From positions 1 through 49,921 of the forward strand of contig NZ_LWBP01000216.1 in the NCBI RefSeq assembly GCF_002078015.1: a stretch of DNA of 49,921 nt, given 5' to 3'. This DNA is from Niastella populi (GTDB taxonomy: Bacteria > Bacteroidota > Bacteroidia > Chitinophagales > Chitinophagaceae). The notes beneath the pieces were generated by a model. The model did not search any database. It was not told where the DNA came from and worked only from the letters and a program-made list of their open reading frames with translations. Shown in pieces: positions 8,231 to 17,722 of this stretch (position 1 is the stretch's first letter; each line of letters begins with the position of its first letter). A program made the translations under genes and the position numbers.

Positions 8231-11200
8231 ATGACGAAACTTTTATCATCGAATAGCAGGCCGGTAAAAGCAGTAGGCTTATTACTGTTCAGCCAGCTAT
8301 TAGTGAGCCTGACATTGGCACAGGTTCAAATTAGTGGTAAGATCACGAATGCAGGTAATATTCCATTGCTGGGTATTTCCGTTACTATTAAGAATACCAA
8401 CTATGGGTCGGCCACTGACGCATCAGGCAACTACAACATCACTGCACCTATAAAGCCCGGCACTTATACCCTCGAGTTTTCAGGGGTGGGGTATAAAAGC
8501 ACCAGCCAGAATCTGCAGGTAGGCAGTGCCGATAAATATACCGTAAGCGTTTCACTGGCGGAAGACGCACTGGGGCTCGATGAAGTGGTGGTAACCGGTA
8601 CTTCGCAGGGAACCACGCGAAAACAACTGGGAAGTTACATCAGCACCGTAAAAGCCGACCAGCTCAATAAAGGCGCTACAGGTAATGTACTTGCCGCACT
8701 GCAGGGAAAAACAGCCGGTGCACAGATCGTTCAAAACTCGGGTGACCCCGCAGGTGGTATTTCCGTACGGTTGCGCGGTATAAGTTCCGTCAACAGTTCA
8801 TCGGAGCCGCTATATATAGTAGATGGCGTTATCATCAATAATGCCACTAACAGGGTTACCAACACGCAAAGCGGGTACGATGGTGGTAATTTTGTGGGAT
8901 CCGTTGGCCAGAACCGGATGGTTGACATCAACCCCGCCGATATAGAGCGGATCGAAGTGCTGAACGGCGCCGCCGCTTCTGCTATTTATGGTTCAAGGGC
9001 CAATACCGGCGTAATACAGATATTCACGAAACGCGGAAGCACCGGTGCGCCCGTTATCAATTTCTCAACCGGCATAATGGTAAACCAGTTGCGTAAGAAA
9101 CTCGATGTAAACCAGGCCCCGGTCAAGTTCGGCGGTTCGCCCGACGTGTTTACGCAGGACATTATATCTGCTATCAGCGGTGTACTGCCAACCAATACCA
9201 CACCGGTAACGCGGTACGATTACCAGGATTATATTTTCCGCACCGGTTTGGGAACCGATAACAACGTATCGGTAAGCGGTGGAAAAGACAAAACGAAATA
9301 CTATACTTCGGCTTCTTATTTCTACAACCAGGGCATCATTGAGAATACCGATTTTAGACGATTCAGCTTCCGGGTAAACCTCGACCAGGAACTGACCAAC
9401 TGGGCTAATTTCAGCGTAGGGTTGAATTATGTCAACAGCGCATCCAATGAAAAACCCGATGGTAATTCCTTTTTCTCGCCCATGAACTCGGTAACCATTA
9501 TAGGTAATTTCCATAACATCTGGGAACGCGATGCCCTCGGAAACCTGAAGGCAGTAGGCGAGCGGTTAAGGGTAAACCCCGTATCGGTAATTGAAGACTT
9601 CAAACAACGCCAGGAAACCAACCGCCTTATAGCCAGCGCCTCGCTGAAACTTAAACCGGCAAAAGGGCTCACGTTCGATTACACCATGGGTATCGACAAT
9701 TACGGTCAGCGCGGTACTACGTTTATGCCTCCATATGCTTATGCCGTGAGCCCGGCTTTCTGGGGCGGAGGTGCTACTTTAGATCCCTCGCTGAACGGTT
9801 ATGCCAGCGCTGCTGTAAATAATTTCTTCCAGATCAACCATGAACTGAACGGTACCTACCAGACAAATATCAGCGACCAGTGGGCTTCAACTACCCAGGT
9901 GGGTTATGCCGTGCAATACGAAAAGAACGGATATAACCTGAGCCAGGGCCGCGGGTTGGCGCCCTTTGTAGAAACCGTAAATGGCGCCAGTACCATTCTT
10001 CCCGGCGCCGACAGCCGCAGCGAACTATCGGTTTCGGGCGGATATGTGCAACAAAATTTCAAATTCCGCAACCAGTTGTTCCTTACGGGGGCAGTGCGGT
10101 TTGATGGCTCTTCTGTGTTCGGTGAAGATGAGCGCAACCAGGTGTATGTAAAGGGAAGCGGCAGCTACCTGTTATCCGAAACCGACTGGTGGGCCGGCCT
10201 TCCCCTCTCTAAATGGTGGAACGTAGCGAAGGTACGTATGGCTTATGGCGAATCGGGCAATATGACCGGTATCGGCGCCTATGACCGGTTCAATGCATAT
10301 AGTTCCCTTTCTTACCTCGGGAGAACCGCTTTGTTTTCGAACACCACGTTATCTAATACGAAGGTAGGGCCCGAAAGACAAAAAGAACTGGAGTTCGGTA
10401 CCGACCTTTCCTTCTTCACCAACCGGCTAAGCCTGCAGTTCAACTATTATATCAAAAAAGTAAACCAGTTATTGCTACGCCGCGATATTGCACCAACCGA
10501 AGGCTTCTCCAGTTTGCTCGATAATTACGGCGCGCTCGAGAACAAAGGGTTCGAGGTGGTATTATCCGGAACGCCTTACAGAGATAAGGACTGGAGTTGG
10601 GATGTTACAGGGATCTTCAACCGCAATCGTAACAAGGCCGTGAGAATAGGACAGGCCGTATCGTTAAGCACCAATGCCGGGGCGCCCATCTGGCTGGCCG
10701 AAGATTATCCTGTAGGTGTTTTTTACGGAACCTTCTTTGCAAAAGACAACAATGGCAACGATATAAAGAACGCCTCGGGTTACCCGCTGAGCGAAAAAGG
10801 CGTACAGAACGGTTTCAATAAGTACACCACACAGCGCGATGTGAATGGTTTGCCATCGGGCGCCAACCTGTTGAAAGTGATCGGCGACCCGAACCCCGAC
10901 TATACGGCTTCGTTAGTGAACGAAGTGAATTATAAAAAACTGGGCTTACGGGTACAGTTCGATGCCGTACAGGGTGTTGACGTATGGAATGCCGATTTCA
11001 GAACAAGGCAGGGCGTGGGTAATGGTACCGTGGCCGAACAGGAGCACCTCGGTTTATTGCCGCGCGGTTACGTCAACAGCGTGTACCAGATAGAAGAATG
11101 GCGGGTGGATGACGGTTCATTTGTAAAACTCCGTGAGATCAGCCTCAGCTACCGGTTGGGAAAAGTGAAGTTCTTCAATGACCTCACCATCAGCGCCAGT

Positions 11201-11347
11201 GGCCGTAACCTCATTTCATGGGATAACTATAAGGGATACGATCCCGAGGTGAACGCCGGCGGACAAAGCACCATTTTAAGGGCAATCGATTTCGGTGCTG
11301 TTCCCATTCCCCGCACTTTCAGTTTTAATGTGGCCGCTAAATTCTAA
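8231..11347 (+). CDS. SusC/RagA family TonB-linked outer-membrane protein
   Basis: A 1038-residue outer-membrane transporter. A signal peptide (about 1-31) is followed by a CarboxypepD-reg-like domain (about 32-118, QISGKITNAG ... GTYTLEFSGVGYKS). The TonB plug follows (about 118-255, LDEVVVTGT, LAALQGKTAGAQI, VRLRGISSVNS, PLYIVDGV, ASAIYGSRANTGVIQIFTK). The rest is a beta-barrel ending in an aromatic residue (AAKF). It lacks the N-terminal STN domain, so direct FecR/ECF signalling is unlikely. It sits 17 bases before its SusD partner and imports an unknown ligand, probably an oligosaccharide or peptide. Confidence 0.95.
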   Translation: MTKLLSSNSRPVKAVGLLLFSQLLVSLTLAQVQISGKITNAGNIPLLGISVTIKNTNYGSATDASGNYNITAPIKPGTYTLEFSGVGYKSTSQNLQVGSADKYTVSVSLAEDALGLDEVVVTGTSQGTTRKQLGSYISTVKADQLNKGATGNVLAALQGKTAGAQIVQNSGDPAGGISVRLRGISSVNSSSEPLYIVDGVIINNATNRVTNTQSGYDGGNFVGSVGQNRMVDINPADIERIEVLNGAAASAIYGSRANTGVIQIFTKRGSTGAPVINFSTGIMVNQLRKKLDVNQAPVKFGGSPDVFTQDIISAISGVLPTNTTPVTRYDYQDYIFRTGLGTDNNVSVSGGKDKTKYYTSASYFYNQGIIENTDFRRFSFRVNLDQELTNWANFSVGLNYVNSASNEKPDGNSFFSPMNSVTIIGNFHNIWERDALGNLKAVGERLRVNPVSVIEDFKQRQETNRLIASASLKLKPAKGLTFDYTMGIDNYGQRGTTFMPPYAYAVSPAFWGGGATLDPSLNGYASAAVNNFFQINHELNGTYQTNISDQWASTTQVGYAVQYEKNGYNLSQGRGLAPFVETVNGASTILPGADSRSELSVSGGYVQQNFKFRNQLFLTGAVRFDGSSVFGEDERNQVYVKGSGSYLLSETDWWAGLPLSKWWNVAKVRMAYGESGNMTGIGAYDRFNAYSSLSYLGRTALFSNTTLSNTKVGPERQKELEFGTDLSFFTNRLSLQFNYYIKKVNQLLLRRDIAPTEGFSSLLDNYGALENKGFEVVLSGTPYRDKDWSWDVTGIFNRNRNKAVRIGQAVSLSTNAGAPIWLAEDYPVGVFYGTFFAKDNNGNDIKNASGYPLSEKGVQNGFNKYTTQRDVNGLPSGANLLKVIGDPNPDYTASLVNEVNYKKLGLRVQFDAVQGVDVWNADFRTRQGVGNGTVAEQEHLGLLPRGYVNSVYQIEEWRVDDGSFVKLREISLSYRLGKVKFFNDLTISASGRNLISWDNYKGYDPEVNAGGQSTILRAIDFGAVPIPRTFSFNVAAKF

Positions 11348-11364
11348 CACGCAAATTTGATTTT

Positions 11365-12666
11365 ATGAAGCTAAGTACTATTAAATATATTACCTGTTTT
11401 GTAATGGCCGGGGCGTTATTGATGGCCACAGGCTGTAAAAAAGATTATACCGATCCTTCGCGCGCAATCCAGGAAAGGGTAATCAGATCGGCTGCCGGTT
11501 TAACCGGGGTAGCAGTGGGTGTACAACGAGCCTATGCGCTGGGCCGGGGCAGCTCGTTGTACAACCTGGTAACAACAGACGGCTTTCTCACAAAACAATT
11601 GACCATTCTTAACCAGGGTAATACGGCCGAATACCAGTTGTTTCTGGGCGGCGACCAGGTTAATCCTACAAACAACAGCATCGTTTTATCTTTCTGGACA
11701 AACAGCAACAAGGTAATCTACGATGCCAATAACGTGTTGAAGTATGCGCCGGAACTGGCCGATAAAAATTATGCCAGCGGATTGATAGCCTATGTCAGCA
11801 TTTTCAAAGCGCTGGCGCTTACCAACATGGCCATGTTCTGGGAACAGGTGCCCGATACAACCGGTACAAACGTAGGTTTCATTACCAATTCAGAGGCATT
11901 GAATAAAGCTTTGGGTGTGGTGAATAATGCGCTGGCAACCGTAAACGCCAATGCCATCAGCGCCGCATTCCTGTCCAACATTCCCGCGGGTATCGATATC
12001 GTGAATACGCTGCATGCGTTAAGAGCGCGTTTATCGCTTTATACCGGCAACTATGCACAGGCTTTAGCTGCGGCCAATGCGGTAGATCTCAGCAAAAGAT
12101 CCACGCTAAATTTCGACCTGCAATCGCTTAACCCCATTTTCGAAACGGCTACCTCTACCAACAACGTTTTTCAGCCGCTCGATTCCACGATGGGCCTGCC
12201 GCCGGCGCTTGAACCAAACCTGGCCGACAAACGGGTACCGTTCTATATAGCAATCGGTGCCAACCCGCGTTACCGCATCGGCGGTTTTGGCGCCACATCC
12301 ACCATCGGCTGGCCTTTATACCTGCCCGGTGAAATTACCCTTATAAAAGCCGAAGCGTATGCGCGTATGACGCCACCCGACCTGGTAAATGGATTGATCG
12401 AGTTGAATAAGGTAATCACCAAACAGCCGGCCGACGATCCGTTTGGCGTTGGGGCCGGATTGCCGCCTTCCGGGCCGCTTACGCAGCCTGAACTGCTCGA
12501 ACAGATCTACAGGCACCGGGCAATAGAATTATTTATGTCGGGTTTACGGTTAATGGACAGTCGCCGTTTCAACCGCCCTGTAAGTGAGCGTAAACGCAAT
12601 TATTTACCCTATCCCAACCAGGAGCGGAATAACAATACCAACACACCAACAGATCCAGCTTTTTAA
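11365..12666 (+). CDS. SusD/RagB family nutrient-binding outer-membrane lipoprotein
   Basis: A 433-residue lipoprotein with lipobox Cys24 (LLMATGC). The helical TPR-like SusD body follows, with the C-terminal family signature of LPGEITLIKAEAYAR and IYRHRAIELFMSGLRLMDSRRF. At 433 residues it is at the short end for SusD. It forms the lid of the SusC channel encoded 17 bases upstream and binds the same unknown ligand. A strong terminator follows. Confidence 0.92.
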   Translation: MKLSTIKYITCFVMAGALLMATGCKKDYTDPSRAIQERVIRSAAGLTGVAVGVQRAYALGRGSSLYNLVTTDGFLTKQLTILNQGNTAEYQLFLGGDQVNPTNNSIVLSFWTNSNKVIYDANNVLKYAPELADKNYASGLIAYVSIFKALALTNMAMFWEQVPDTTGTNVGFITNSEALNKALGVVNNALATVNANAISAAFLSNIPAGIDIVNTLHALRARLSLYTGNYAQALAAANAVDLSKRSTLNFDLQSLNPIFETATSTNNVFQPLDSTMGLPPALEPNLADKRVPFYIAIGANPRYRIGGFGATSTIGWPLYLPGEITLIKAEAYARMTPPDLVNGLIELNKVITKQPADDPFGVGAGLPPSGPLTQPELLEQIYRHRAIELFMSGLRLMDSRRFNRPVSERKRNYLPYPNQERNNNTNTPTDPAF

Positions 12667-12702
12667 TCGCTGGTTACAATCAATAGTTTGGTTTACCATC
12701 AG

Positions 12703-12737
12703 CCCTCCCGGTTTGCCGGGAGGGTTTTGTTTTTTTG
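12703..12737 (+). terminator. rho-independent terminator after susD pair 1
   Basis: Perfect nine-pair stem CCCTCCCGG/CCGGGAGGG, loop TTTG, then TTTTGTTTTTTT. It separates the SusC/D unit from the SemiSWEET gene. Confidence 0.92.
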
Positions 12738-12784
12738 GGGGGAAGAATAATGTATTTCGACCTCCTGCGCTTACAATGATTCCG

Positions 12785-12792
12785 TAGTTTTG
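12785..12792 (+). promoter_or_regulatory. putative -7 promoter element of the SemiSWEET gene
   Basis: TAGTTTTG fits TAnnTTTG and ends four bases before the ATG, so the transcript would be leaderless or nearly so. Confidence 0.45.
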
Positions 12793-12796
12793 TCTT

Positions 12797-13066
12797 ATGA
12801 CAATCTCCACCATTGGCATGCTCGCCGCTATTTTAACCACAGGCGCCTATATTCCGCAGGCGTATAAAACCATAAAAACCAGGCAAACCCGCGACCTGTC
12901 GATAGTTACCTTTACCATGCTTTTTGTGGGAACCATTCTGTGGTTCATTTATGGAATGTATATTCGCGATACACCGTTGATGTTGGCCAATGGAATAACG
13001 GCTACATTATCTGGTATAATATTTTTTCTTAAGATCAACGCTACCGGTAAAAGACGGCGAAGGTGA
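12797..13066 (+). CDS. SemiSWEET-family sugar transporter (PQ-loop/MtN3)
   Basis: An 89-residue protein with three hydrophobic helices, the full size of a bacterial SemiSWEET half-transporter that dimerises to pass sugars. The PQ motif is visible in GAYIPQAYKTIKTRQTRDLS (about residues 17-36). A conserved W-IYG segment starts near residue 52 (LWFIYGMYI) and N appears in helix 3 (LANGITATLSG). It ends with the basic tail GKRRRR. It lies just downstream of a terminated SusC/D unit and has its own promoter motif. A decayed second copy of its C-terminal half lies at 13215-13340. Confidence 0.88.
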   Translation: MTISTIGMLAAILTTGAYIPQAYKTIKTRQTRDLSIVTFTMLFVGTILWFIYGMYIRDTPLMLANGITATLSGIIFFLKINATGKRRRR

Positions 13067-13144
13067 TATCGTACCTCCCGAAAATCTAATGAATGTTTAA
13101 TGATAAGTAATGCCCGATTACCTGTTCGTTAGTCCTCAATGGGT

Positions 13145-13152
13145 TATATTTG
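13145..13152 (+). promoter_or_regulatory. putative -7 promoter element before the SemiSWEET relic/GNAT gene
   Basis: TATATTTG fits TAnnTTTG. It is about 200 bases before the GNAT start, with the SemiSWEET relic between, so it may have belonged to the lost gene and may now drive the acetyltransferase. Confidence 0.3.
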
Positions 13153-13214
13153 CAATTATTTAGAAGAACCATCTCAATCGGCCTGTAATTTTTAAGGCTT
13201 TTTGTTGATCCCCT

Positions 13215-13340
13215 ATTTTGGTTCAGTTATGGGATGTATATTCACGACGCGCCATTAATGTTGGCCGGTAAAAATAGCCGCATTACCGGGAATGAAATTT
13301 TTATGGATAAGTTTCCCGGCAAACGACGGCGTAGAAAAAT
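13215..13340 (+). pseudogene. decayed partial duplicate of the SemiSWEET gene
   Basis: Roughly 49 bases from tggttcagttatgggatg onward align with the intact gene at about 12950-12999 with about four in five bases equal, many differences being synonymous. The frame then gives YIHDAPLMLAG in place of YIRDTPLMLAN, and a later segment again ends in GKRRRR. The N-terminal half with the PQ motif is missing. The relic runs into the 5' extension of the GNAT frame. Confidence 0.7.
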
Positions 13341-13348
13341 CAAATACC

Positions 13349-13783
13349 ATGCAATTCAGAGAAGCCCTTATAACCGATATACCACAAATGTCGGCCGTAC
13401 GAATGGCCGTAAAAGAAAATGCGTTATCGAACCCTCAATTGGTAACAGAGCAGGATTATGCTGATTATTTATCCCAGCGCGGCAAAGGCTGGGTATGTGA
13501 AGTTGACGGTAAGCTGGTAGGTTTTGCCATTGCCGACCTCGTTAAACATAATGTGTGGGCATTGTTCATATTGCCCGAATATGAAGGGCAGGGAATAGGC
13601 CGGGAATTATTGATCGCCCTGCTCGACTGGTATTATAACGAAACCCACGAAACTATCTGGTTAAGCACAGCTCCCGATACCCGCGCGGCCAACTTTTACC
13701 GCAGTTTTGGTTTTAAAGAAACGGATAAAATGCCCAATGGCGAATTGAAGTTTGAATTAACGGCTGATGACTGGGGCGTGTAG
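13349..13783 (+). CDS. GNAT-family N-acetyltransferase
   Basis: A 144-residue cytosolic acetyl-CoA-dependent transferase. MQFREALITDIPQM is the usual GNAT opening strand and helix. WVCEVDGKLVGFAI forms the central strands, and the pyrophosphate-binding EGQGIG lies at 79-84. TRAANFYRSFGFKET is the typical C-terminal motif. The frame extends upstream to 13292, but those 19 codons translate SemiSWEET relic DNA, so ATG 13349 is the credible start. Substrate unknown. Confidence 0.88.
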   Translation: MQFREALITDIPQMSAVRMAVKENALSNPQLVTEQDYADYLSQRGKGWVCEVDGKLVGFAIADLVKHNVWALFILPEYEGQGIGRELLIALLDWYYNETHETIWLSTAPDTRAANFYRSFGFKETDKMPNGELKFELTADDWGV

Positions 13784-13810
13784 TAGCCCTATTTAAGCCG
13801 GAAGATCCGA

Positions 13811-16800
13811 TTAATTTTTATTTTTTGTTGAATCATCATTAAGCTGCTCCAGAATATTTTGAAGCGGCTTAAGATAGTTGTCAGCATCATGGCCCGGCTG
13901 CACCAGGCGGAGGGGTGATAGATCGATATCTACATATGGGTCGGGGTCATTTGTTAAGATATTATATGCCTTTGCTGAATCGCCCCCGGTATGAAACAGG
14001 GGGATGAAAGGAAGGTTATATTCGCGGGCATATTCAAAGATCTCGAACGTTCCCCCTTTGCCGCCTATTGAAATTACCACGAACGCCTTTTCCCTGCTAA
14101 CATCTTTCGAATCTTCGGGTGAAACTGTTTGTATCATTCCTTTTTTGAAATCCGCTTTATGGCCGGTTTCAACAAATTGAATTAAATAATCTTTATTATC
14201 AACATCGGTGATTGATTCCAGCGTATTATAATATGCTTCTGCGGCCAGGTAATCTACTCCCGGCCAGCCACCGGTTATAAGACCATAACCCTGTTCGGCA
14301 AGAAATTGTCCAACAGCTTTGGCTGTACGCACTTCTTCTTCGGTAAGATCAAAACCGGTTCCTGCCACCCAGATCCATTTGTTGAGGAATTGCCAGCTTA
14401 GATCGATGAGCTGGGTTCTGTCTTGCGTGGTAACTTCAAAAAGTCTGGAGATATTTAAGCCCGGTATTTGCAATACATATAGCTCATGTTCCAGTTCTAA
14501 TGACAATGAAACACTATTTAGTATAGTATTGAATACTACTTCTGCATTCCGGCCTAATATTCTTATGGTTTTACCTAAATGATTTTTGGCAAACCTGAAT
14601 TCAACAGTTTGAAGCGGCTGCTGTTTTCCTGTAGCTATTGAAAAATTTTCATTCCCGTCAATTGTTGAATGAAGTGGAAGCGTTCGAAGCTTTCCGGTCA
14701 GGTAATTACGAATAGATCTGAATGTGATGTTTCCCTCTCCATTTACTGCGCTGCCGGCTAATCCGTGTATTAATTCCTTTGTGAGCATACCTCTTGATAT
14801 CTCCGGTGCTTTATTTAACTCTTCATAGACGCCCTGTTCCCGGGCAATGTGCCCCATTGAAAAGGCAGATGTTTGGCCAACCCCGGCCAAAGGAAGTTTA
14901 AAAAGTGGTATAAGGCCTCGCGCTTCAATATTGTAGATCTTCTGTAGGTCGTAAAAGCAACAAAGGCCGTGAAAATAGGCGTTATCTCTAAGAGCTGTTA
15001 TATAACTGTTGATATTTATACAAGAATTACGGAGCTGCGGTGTCCAGCCCGGTAGCAATAATAGCGGGCCGTCAGGAGCTTCTAACCCCAATCCTGCAAA
15101 ATACAACAGTAACAATCTTTGCCTGCTGCTCTGCCTATCCACACCCGATGTCAGTCTTATCAAAGCGTTGTCAATGCTTTCCTGGTTCATGTTTTCTCCA
15201 ATGGAAGAGATCAATACATGAATATTCTCCGGTTTTCCATTTTCCTGCAGCACCCATTCCCGGAAATTCATTGCATCGTTTACAGCTCCTTCTGACACGG
15301 CAGGGTCTGAATATTCATAGTGATCAATTCCCACGATCAACGCATAGATCTCCGGTGACTCGGTTGTAGGCTGGTTAGCATTGGAACCATTCCGTTGCCA
15401 GCTTACCTTTGTCTCCTCATTTACCCACGGCGCCGTGAATAGGTTATAGGTATTGGTGGAATAATTATAGGTGGATAGAATCTGTTTAAACGCATCTATG
15501 TTCTTCATAAGATCATACCCCTCGCCGATAAGGCTAAACATCTTTATTCCAAACTCGGCGGCGTTATGATCATCAACTATACCTTCAATACCAATGGAGA
15601 GTGCAACACCTAATTGAGCCGCATATTCAGCGAACAGATGCGACCTGCAGGTATTGGCAATAAACAGTTTTATGTTTTCCTGGTAATCGAACAGCTCTGC
15701 AAATTCAGGCAAGGTGAATTCACCATCTTGTAAATGAAAATTACCAGCTGAATCCCTGCCGGCATAATACACAAACTGGATCCTGTTGCGATAGTCTTTA
15801 TTTTTAAGTGTGGATATCAATGTCTGCCGGTCGCAATCAATTAATATTTCCCATTTCGCCATTAACCCACTTCCCTCGAGATGTTTTATTATGACCTCCC
15901 TTTCACGTTGCAGATTCTCCAGTTCATTGGTTGGGTCAGAAAAGATCAGCAGGAAAACAGGCTGCTCGTTTCGCTCATCGCTCATGACCTGATCGATCAA
16001 TAATTGCACTTTATCGCCCTCTAATTCGAGGATATATTCCTGTTTGGTCATATCCTTTGAAAGTCCGCGGTCCTTAGTGTATTCAGCAAGGGCCATCGCC
16101 GTCTTCTTATTCCAACTGCCGGTAGACCGCTCATCCAGGTAGCTATGAAATCGTAAAAGGTCCTGTAATTCTGCGGTAGGGTGTTTGCCGTGTAAGAAAA
16201 AACGGTTATAAGTTTCGGAATTGCACAGTAAACGCGGTGTTTTTTTAATCCAGAAATCTTCTCTTTCACGAATAAAACAAAGTTCGTATTGACGAAACGC
16301 GTTTATAAATACCGACCTGTTTGAAAACCAGGTTTTATTTTTTTGTAATGAAAGTACAAGCGCAAATGTAAATGCGCAATATTGTCTATCGTCTACCTGA
16401 TAAGGTAAATAAATCGCCTCCTGTTCAAAGTCACACGCAGCAAAAAGAATATTGCCCGGTTTTGAATTATCAATCCAATAGGGGGTAGCTGCATGATCAA
16501 CCTGTGCAAAGATAGTCACGGAACTGCCTCTGGCGGCATTAGCGGCATTTCCTATTTCGCTGTCATGCAGCCAGTCATATTGCCCTCCCTCCATATCCGA
16601 ATCGTAACAGGCTACATGACAGTGAACATCGGCCCGTATGGCATCAGAAGCAATATAAAATAAAAGGTCATCATTGGGCGTGGCTGTAGTGGCCATCCTT
16701 TGCCAGTTTTCTAAAATTGCTTTATGTGTTGCATTCTCTCCGGTAAGAACGGTTAAATCCAGCGCAGTTGATGGCGTCAACTCCCGCAACAGGTCCGCAA

Positions 16801-17722
16801 ACAGCAAAGCACTGTTTACATATTCATCGTTATTTCTGCCGTCCAACTTTTCATTCACCCCCACCACCAACGCTCTCAATTTCCTGTCACTAAAGGCATT
16901 CAACTGCGTTATCATACCTTTCGAGATCTCTATTTCTATCCCGGTTTTGGTATCGTTGAACAATTCATACAAATCCTGCCGCGCATTCAGTCTTTCAATA
17001 AATCCCTTATTGTTTTGTTCTATCAATGCTTTCCAGGCATGCATCCAGTCAAGCTGTTTCTGCTCACTGTCGGTCAGGTGGAAAGCACTATCGAGCCGCG
17101 TTAGCCGGTTCCTGGTTTTGATGAACAGATCGATGGTGTGCAGCAACTCCGTTTCCCTGAATGGCGGCGTGGATGCCGTTCTGAGTTTATTGAACAATCG
17201 TTCCGTAACCGCGGTAGGATTGTAATACGATACCGCTTCCATCGTCTGCGTTTCTATATACTCAGCGCCCCAGCGTTTGCCGGCCGGGTTCGGCAACAGG
17301 TGGTAGTCTTCTACAAACTTGGCGATCTCATTAAGATCGCGCACCTGTCTTTTTTTCCATAATTCCGTTGTGCCTTCTTTTTTCAGCCATTCCAGGAAAG
17401 CCATCCTGATATCATGATCCATTTCATATAATTCATACCCAACCTCCCGGCACAAAGGCGAAAGCAGCAGGTCGCTGACCGCCACCCGGTGTATGGATAC
17501 AGGTGCGCCATTCCATTTGTACCGGTTGAAATTCTGCCACAGCTTATACAACAGGTCGGGGGTAATAAACGCCGGCACCGCGGCATAAGCTGCCAGCAGG
17601 AAATGCCCAAGCCGGTACTCATTGTAGAAATTTTCTACAAAGCGTTTATAGAACCAGTGTAGTTTTGACCCGTTCACTTCCGAAAGGGCTGCAGCCGGGA
17701 ATGGAAATGGAAAAGGATTCAC
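13811..17722 (-). CDS. multidomain pseudo-caspase/CHAT protein with C-terminal SLOG-like domain
   Basis: A 1303-residue cytosolic protein, last gene of the caspase-MoxR-vWA operon; its start overlaps the vWA stop by four bases. Domains read by eye: an N-terminal helical region (about 20-185, with LAAYAAVPAFITPDLLYKLW); a caspase-like domain at about 281-500 (LRALVVGVNE start, but ASD at 358-360 where GHG belongs); a CHAT-like domain at about 586-755 (YYAGR at 652-656 lacks the His, Cys692 kept in NTCRSH, GIEGIVDDHNAAEFG typical of CHAT); a caspase-like domain at about 792-1015 (IYALIVGIDHYEYSD start, YFAGLG at 874-879, no Cys motif); and a SLOG/LOG-like Rossmann domain at about 1116-1255 (GTGF, GGWPGVD, GGKGGTFE). 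The caspase folds look catalytically dead, so a sensor or scaffold role is inferred. No close described architecture is recalled. Confidence 0.8.
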   Translation of the reverse strand: MNPFPFPFPAAALSEVNGSKLHWFYKRFVENFYNEYRLGHFLLAAYAAVPAFITPDLLYKLWQNFNRYKWNGAPVSIHRVAVSDLLLSPLCREVGYELYEMDHDIRMAFLEWLKKEGTTELWKKRQVRDLNEIAKFVEDYHLLPNPAGKRWGAEYIETQTMEAVSYYNPTAVTERLFNKLRTASTPPFRETELLHTIDLFIKTRNRLTRLDSAFHLTDSEQKQLDWMHAWKALIEQNNKGFIERLNARQDLYELFNDTKTGIEIEISKGMITQLNAFSDRKLRALVVGVNEKLDGRNNDEYVNSALLFADLLRELTPSTALDLTVLTGENATHKAILENWQRMATTATPNDDLLFYIASDAIRADVHCHVACYDSDMEGGQYDWLHDSEIGNAANAARGSSVTIFAQVDHAATPYWIDNSKPGNILFAACDFEQEAIYLPYQVDDRQYCAFTFALVLSLQKNKTWFSNRSVFINAFRQYELCFIREREDFWIKKTPRLLCNSETYNRFFLHGKHPTAELQDLLRFHSYLDERSTGSWNKKTAMALAEYTKDRGLSKDMTKQEYILELEGDKVQLLIDQVMSDERNEQPVFLLIFSDPTNELENLQREREVIIKHLEGSGLMAKWEILIDCDRQTLISTLKNKDYRNRIQFVYYAGRDSAGNFHLQDGEFTLPEFAELFDYQENIKLFIANTCRSHLFAEYAAQLGVALSIGIEGIVDDHNAAEFGIKMFSLIGEGYDLMKNIDAFKQILSTYNYSTNTYNLFTAPWVNEETKVSWQRNGSNANQPTTESPEIYALIVGIDHYEYSDPAVSEGAVNDAMNFREWVLQENGKPENIHVLISSIGENMNQESIDNALIRLTSGVDRQSSRQRLLLLYFAGLGLEAPDGPLLLLPGWTPQLRNSCININSYITALRDNAYFHGLCCFYDLQKIYNIEARGLIPLFKLPLAGVGQTSAFSMGHIAREQGVYEELNKAPEISRGMLTKELIHGLAGSAVNGEGNITFRSIRNYLTGKLRTLPLHSTIDGNENFSIATGKQQPLQTVEFRFAKNHLGKTIRILGRNAEVVFNTILNSVSLSLELEHELYVLQIPGLNISRLFEVTTQDRTQLIDLSWQFLNKWIWVAGTGFDLTEEEVRTAKAVGQFLAEQGYGLITGGWPGVDYLAAEAYYNTLESITDVDNKDYLIQFVETGHKADFKKGMIQTVSPEDSKDVSREKAFVVISIGGKGGTFEIFEYAREYNLPFIPLFHTGGDSAKAYNILTNDPDPYVDIDLSPLRLVQPGHDADNYLKPLQNILEQLNDDSTKNKN

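Noticed and set aside
13292-13348. 19-codon N-terminal extension of the GNAT acetyltransferase
   Set aside because: These codons are the translated tail of the SemiSWEET relic; the GNAT fold begins at the ATG at 13349.
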